Assembly (NCBI GenBank): GCA_009774175.1
Contig: VSNG01000010.1
Coordinates: 38,701 to 102,700, forward strand
Origin: Lachnospiraceae bacterium
GTDB taxonomy: Bacteria; Bacillota; Clostridia; Lachnospirales; Lachnospiraceae
DNA: 64,000 nt
Direction: 5' to 3'
The notes beneath the pieces were generated by a model. It was not told the DNA's origin. It saw nothing but the letters and a program-made list of their open reading frames with translations, and did not search any database. Both the position numbers and the translations under genes were made by a program. Each line of letters begins with the position of its first letter. Position 1 is the stretch's first letter. Below, piece by piece: positions 60,691 to 64,000 of the stretch.

Positions 60691-60792
60691 TTGAGCATAA
60701 AAGAACGGCTTAGACAGAAACAGCACGAGGTAAAAGAAAGGGAAAGCAGACGAGAGCATCAGGCAAGGCAGAAGGATAAAGGGGCGAGGTAA
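60691..60792 (+). pseudogene. C-terminal remnant of a relaxase/mobilisation protein
   Basis: An open stretch without start reads 'LSIKERLRQKQHEVKERE' and on through 'HQARQKDKGAR' to a stop at 60790-60792. The Arg/Lys/Glu/Gln-rich tail resembles the ends of MobA/VirD2-type relaxases of clostridial elements. Upstream there is a stop in frame, so the gene is truncated. Assignment by composition only. Confidence 0.35.
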
Positions 60793-60958
60793 TAAAGGCA
60801 GACGATGGTAAAGTGAAAAATGTGGTCAGAAAAAAATTAAAGCAATATGTAGAAAAAGCGAGGCGTTACAGATGGAAAGGAAATACAGTGAAAGAGATAT
60901 AAGTCACGGGGTGGGTGTATAAATTGTCAGCAATAGGAACTGCATTCGTTCGCAGTTC

Positions 60959-61474
60959 TTATTGCTTTAATGTAATAATGGTATGAAAAGTGAGCATATC
61001 ATCATTATAATACATTTGCAAATTGCCATGATATTTGCTGACCACTTTACGAATGCTTTTTAATCCAAATCCATGTCCATTTTTATTTACGGTCAGCTGC
61101 CTGTCCTTACAGAGAAAAGGATTTTTTCGGCAGGAATTGATAACCGTTATCACAATAAATGGTGTTTTTTCACGTTTGCTTGTATTAATCTCAATAAAAG
61201 AGTCAGGAATAATGCCTGCTGCCGTTATAGCATTATCCAGCAAATTGCAAAACAGAGAGGTAAGGTCATTGTCTGCAATAAAATCCGTTGTCCCACTTCG
61301 TATGTCGGCATGAAAAGATATATGGCTGTCAGTGCATCGCTGCATATAGCGGCATAGGATGGAATTCAGCATTTCATGGTCACATAGTCTGGAAAACTCT
61401 TTCAGGTCTGGAGAAAGTACCAATTGCCGGATATAGGCGCTTATTTTAGCATACTCTTTTTTCTCATTCAGCAA
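60959..61474 (-). pseudogene. truncated GHKL (AgrC-like) histidine kinase
   Basis: Only 171 residues are left. The ATPase domain has 'NLLDNAITAAGII' (N-box) and 'NGHGFGLKSIRKVVSKYHGN' (G-box). The membrane sensor and the phospho-acceptor His segment, which lie before this point in AgrC-like kinases, are absent; the frame opens with 'EKKEYAKISAYIRQLV'. Without them it cannot signal alone. It is probably the tail of a peptide-pheromone sensor left by a deletion. Confidence 0.75.
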
Positions 61475-61476
61475 AT

Positions 61477-62562
61477 TTGAGGACTTTCAGTTTTTTCTTT
61501 CTTCAGTTTTTTCTTTCCAAGATAGAAAATTTGTATGGTGTTATAAGTGGGATTAAGAATCAGGCACAGACCGCTTTTTTCAATTATATACTTGAGTATT
61601 GCTTTAAAATATGTGTGAATTACAAATCAGGTAATTTGCTATATTTGTGGGAAAGTAAACAAGAGTATGGCAATGTAAAATTCAGTAAGCTGGATATTTT
61701 TGGGTCATCGCTGGCGTTTCGGTTTGTTGATGATTTTGTGATAGACAGTATTCTTGACAGCAAACGCTTAGAAAGAATGATTTAGATATATGAAGCAGAG
61801 TTTTTTCTGTCCAAAAGCGAATATGATATGCCTTTTCGCAAGCTGGAATATTCGTGGCATATTTTGGAGGATGGAGAGGTTGAAAAATATCTGGAGGAAA
61901 CGCTGGATGGCCTTTCAAAGAATGAGTATAAAGTAAGTGAATATGCGAGGATAATTCCGCTAATGCTGCTGTTAGAAAAGGTGGGTTTTTCGTCTGCCTA
62001 TTTAGAGCGGGCGGTTAACTACATGAAGGCAAATTTAAAGTTACTCGAAAGATGCGTGGCAATTGATGATTTATATCATCCGGGAGAAGATAAAAGTATA
62101 AACCAGCAGACAAAAGAAATACTGAATGAATTAAATCAGTTTATACAGGAATCATGTAAAGAAAATGCAAAAGATACAATTGGAAAAATTATAGGAAGCG
62201 GTAACGGATGGGCAAACAGGCTTCTTGATTATTTGGAAAAAAATAAACAGGACATTCACAGGAGCAGCGGTTTTTTAGTGCAGTTAGATATTAGCTGTCT
62301 GATTGTTAAAGTACAGGAGTCCACAGCTAAGGATATATATGATTTCCGTTCATGTCTTTTTCGGGTTTATGATAACCAGTTTATGCATGGCGTATTAGAT
62401 GAAGAAAGAGAAATAGTCAGTCAAACCGTAGATGATAATTGGGATGAGGAAGAATGGACAGGCGATAAGCCTTATACAACCTGCCCTGTCTGCGGGAAAC
62501 CGATTTCACATCAAAATGATGGAGGAAATGGTTTCTGCATAAATTGTGCGTGGGAACATTGA
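61477..62562 (+). pseudogene. broken gene with C-terminal zinc-ribbon-like motif
   Basis: Two open parts, 61477-61785 and 61828-62562, are in the same frame and are split by a TAG at 61783-61785. Reading through it gives one protein of about 360 residues. The middle part is helical and acidic. The end 'YTTCPVCGKPISHQNDGGNGFCINCAWEH' (in part) has two Cys pairs, as in CPCC-type domains of toxin-immunity neighbourhoods. The N-terminal part may itself be displaced. I do not recognise the family as a whole. Confidence 0.6.
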
Positions 62563-62716
62563 TTGAAAAGTATGACAAAAGATTTTAATTTAGGGAATTT
62601 TTGGATGGCTTAGGGGTATAATTTAGTTGTTTTGAAGACGAAGCTCAGATATAATATAAATGTGGTCAGATACCTTTTTGTAGATGACTATATTCCATAC
62701 AAAAAGGAGGAAGACC

Positions 62717-63697
62717 GTGGATACAGAATTGAAAAATGCGGTAAAAGTGACAGATACGAAAGCACAGTATGATGCCAGTGCAAAACGCCTGTTAGGACAG
62801 AAGAGCATTCTGGCACATATACTGGTAAAGACGGTAGATGAATTTAGAGGAATGAATCCCAAAGAAGTGGTTTCCTATATTGAGGGACAGCCTTATATCA
62901 GTACAGTACCAGTAGAGCCGGGACTTACCAATATCAGCAGTGAGAAAGATGGTCAGCGGCTTGTTGGTTTCAATTCTGAAAACGAGGAACTGAATGAAGG
63001 GCTGGTAAGATTTGACATTGTTTTTTATGTTCGGATGAAAGACGGATTGTCGCAGATCATTGTTAATGTGGAGGCACAGAAAGATGATCCAAAGGGTTAT
63101 CAGATATTGAACAGGGCAATCTTTTATGTGAGTCGCTTAATTTCCTCGCAGAAAGAAAGAGATTTTGAGAATTCCAACTATAATGACATAAAGCGTGTTT
63201 ATTCGATATGGGTATGTATGAATATGGAAGAAAATACTATGAGCCATATTCATCTTAAGAATGATAATGTAATCGGTTCCTATGAATGGAAGGGAAAACT
63301 GGATTTGCTGAACATTGTAATGATTGGGTTAGCAGAGGAACTTCCGGGGCATGATGAAAGATATGAACTGCATCGTCTGCTTGGAGCATTGCTGTCAAAA
63401 GAACTTACTATAGATGAGAAACTAAACATAATCGGAGAAGAATACGATATTCCTATTGAAGAGAGTTTTAGAAAGGATGTGAGCGTTATGTGTAATCTGA
63501 GTCAGGGCATTGAGGATAAAGGGATTGCGATTGGTGAAGCAAGAGGAAAGGCAATGGGAGAAGCGGCGGCTGAAGCAAGAATCATTATAACGATGCATAA
63601 TAATGGATTTACAGCAGAGCAGATAGCGGCAGCTATCAATAAGGATAAAGAAGAGGTAAAAGCTGTTATTGAGGGGAAAGAACTGGAATTTGTGTAA
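62717..63697 (+). CDS. Rpn-family PD-(D/E)XK nuclease/transposase-like protein
   Basis: GTG 62717 follows AAGGAGGAA; the frame opens earlier at 62684 without such a site. The 326-residue protein resembles the Rpn/YhgA-like family of Lachnospiraceae: 'RFDIVFYVRMKDGLSQIIVNVEAQKDDPKGYQILNRAIFYVSRLISSQ' holds the nuclease core (Asp, then Glu-x-Gln), and the Gly/Ala/Glu-rich tail 'GEARGKAMGEAAAEARI' is typical. Rpn proteins promote RecA-independent recombination by horizontal DNA. It stands alone in a mobile zone. Confidence 0.85.
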   Translation: MDTELKNAVKVTDTKAQYDASAKRLLGQKSILAHILVKTVDEFRGMNPKEVVSYIEGQPYISTVPVEPGLTNISSEKDGQRLVGFNSENEELNEGLVRFDIVFYVRMKDGLSQIIVNVEAQKDDPKGYQILNRAIFYVSRLISSQKERDFENSNYNDIKRVYSIWVCMNMEENTMSHIHLKNDNVIGSYEWKGKLDLLNIVMIGLAEELPGHDERYELHRLLGALLSKELTIDEKLNIIGEEYDIPIEESFRKDVSVMCNLSQGIEDKGIAIGEARGKAMGEAAAEARIIITMHNNGFTAEQIAAAINKDKEEVKAVIEGKELEFV

Positions 63698-63797
63698 GGC
63701 AGAGAATGAAATGCCTCCAAGTCATCAAAGATATCATTGGATATTTCCAAGTTATAACCCTTTATTTGATGGTTGCTTGCTTTGAAATTGGGCGCAC

Positions 63798-64000
63798 TTA
63801 TCCCATGCACCCCAGAAAATCTTGGGTTCGTCCAGCCCTGCTACACATTATAAGGTTGGCACTGGCAAACAGCATGTGGAACCCATTCATATTCTTTTCG
63901 ATTCCACGACATACAACTTTTGTATATCCCATCTGTTTTTTGACTATGAGAAATGCGTGTTCTACTTTACAACGAATAGCTGACTTATCATGCTCCATCT
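63798..64000 (-). CDS. IS5-like transposase, C-terminal end (runs off the window)
   Basis: The visible 66 residues, 'KSAIRCKVEHAFLIVKKQMGY', 'VVCRGIEKNMNGFHMLFASANLIM' and onward, match the conserved end of IS5-family (DDE) transposases, including the last-Glu region 'RCKVEHAF'. The start lies beyond base 64000. The IS end should lie in 63700-63797, but I could not define its inverted repeat without the other end. Confidence 0.85.
   Translation of the reverse strand, partial: MEHDKSAIRCKVEHAFLIVKKQMGYTKVVCRGIEKNMNGFHMLFASANLIMCSRAGRTQDFLGCMG

Overview
The window looks like a chromosomal segment of an anaerobic, low-to-mid GC Firmicute of the class Clostridia, most likely a Lachnospiraceae gut bacterium. 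The evidence is the gene style: Gram-positive lipoproteins and ribosome-binding sites, a T-box leader, rubrerythrin/rubredoxin with a PerR-like regulator, a short archaeal/eukaryal-type prolyl-tRNA synthetase, MutS2, a type-2 GalT, VanW and BlaI/M56 proteins. No rRNA, tRNA or CRISPR array was seen. Assignment is from protein recognition by eye only; no database search was run.

Layout. 0-3.4 kb: a membrane anti-sigma-like protein with a VWA lipoprotein, then a convergent Hsp20. 3.6-5.8 kb: a sugar-isomerase remnant, an HPr-like protein without the catalytic histidine, and an oxygen/peroxide defence set on the minus strand (rubredoxin, rubrerythrin, Fur/PerR family). 6-12 kb: a two-component system, a pseudouridine synthase, an AI-2E-family membrane protein and an O-antigen-ligase-like protein. 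11.9-13.6 kb: a T-box-controlled proS. 13.7-20.2 kb: a six-gene operon with its own promoter that encodes the whole 2-aminoethylphosphonate (AEP) route: PEP mutase, phosphonopyruvate decarboxylase, AEP transaminase and a PntC-like cytidylyltransferase. With these sit a small membrane protein and a large protein joining a YidC/Oxa1-like membrane domain to a CDP-glycerol-type glycerophosphotransferase domain. I read this as a pathway that makes CMP-AEP and places phosphonate on a cell-surface polymer or lipid. It is the most interesting ordinary-genome system in the window.

20-31 kb: a BlaI/M56 signalling pair with a palindromic operator, a peptidoglycan amidase, an AraC regulator with galK and galT, and DnaQ-like exonuclease. 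31-40 kb: VanW, a shortened AIR-synthase-like protein, Lrp regulator plus aminotransferase, TrmL, and a minus-strand mutS2-response regulator-kinase operon. 40.6-53.3 kb: a long plus-strand run for nucleoside uptake and catabolism (BMP-type ABC transporter, nucleoside phosphorylase, deoC, cdd, deoB), followed by a CAT-like acyltransferase, an HtrA-like protein without a catalytic triad, a YhaM-like nuclease and RlmD.

53.3-60.6 kb: an integrated element placed just after rlmD. It has a tyrosine integrase and a CI-like repressor on the minus strand, divergent from a Cro-like protein and a P4-type primase-helicase. Downstream lies an origin-like region (TGTAGCT repeats on both sides of about 95 bp of nearly pure A/T), a second set of iterons, and small accessory genes. 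Near-identical 21-bp repeats lie at its two ends. The layout resembles phage satellites (PICI/SaPI type), but no packaging or capsid gene is visible. 60.6-64 kb is a decayed AT-rich mobile zone: a relaxase tail, a headless GHKL kinase, a gene broken by an in-frame stop, an Rpn-like nuclease and the end of an IS5-like transposase that runs off the window.
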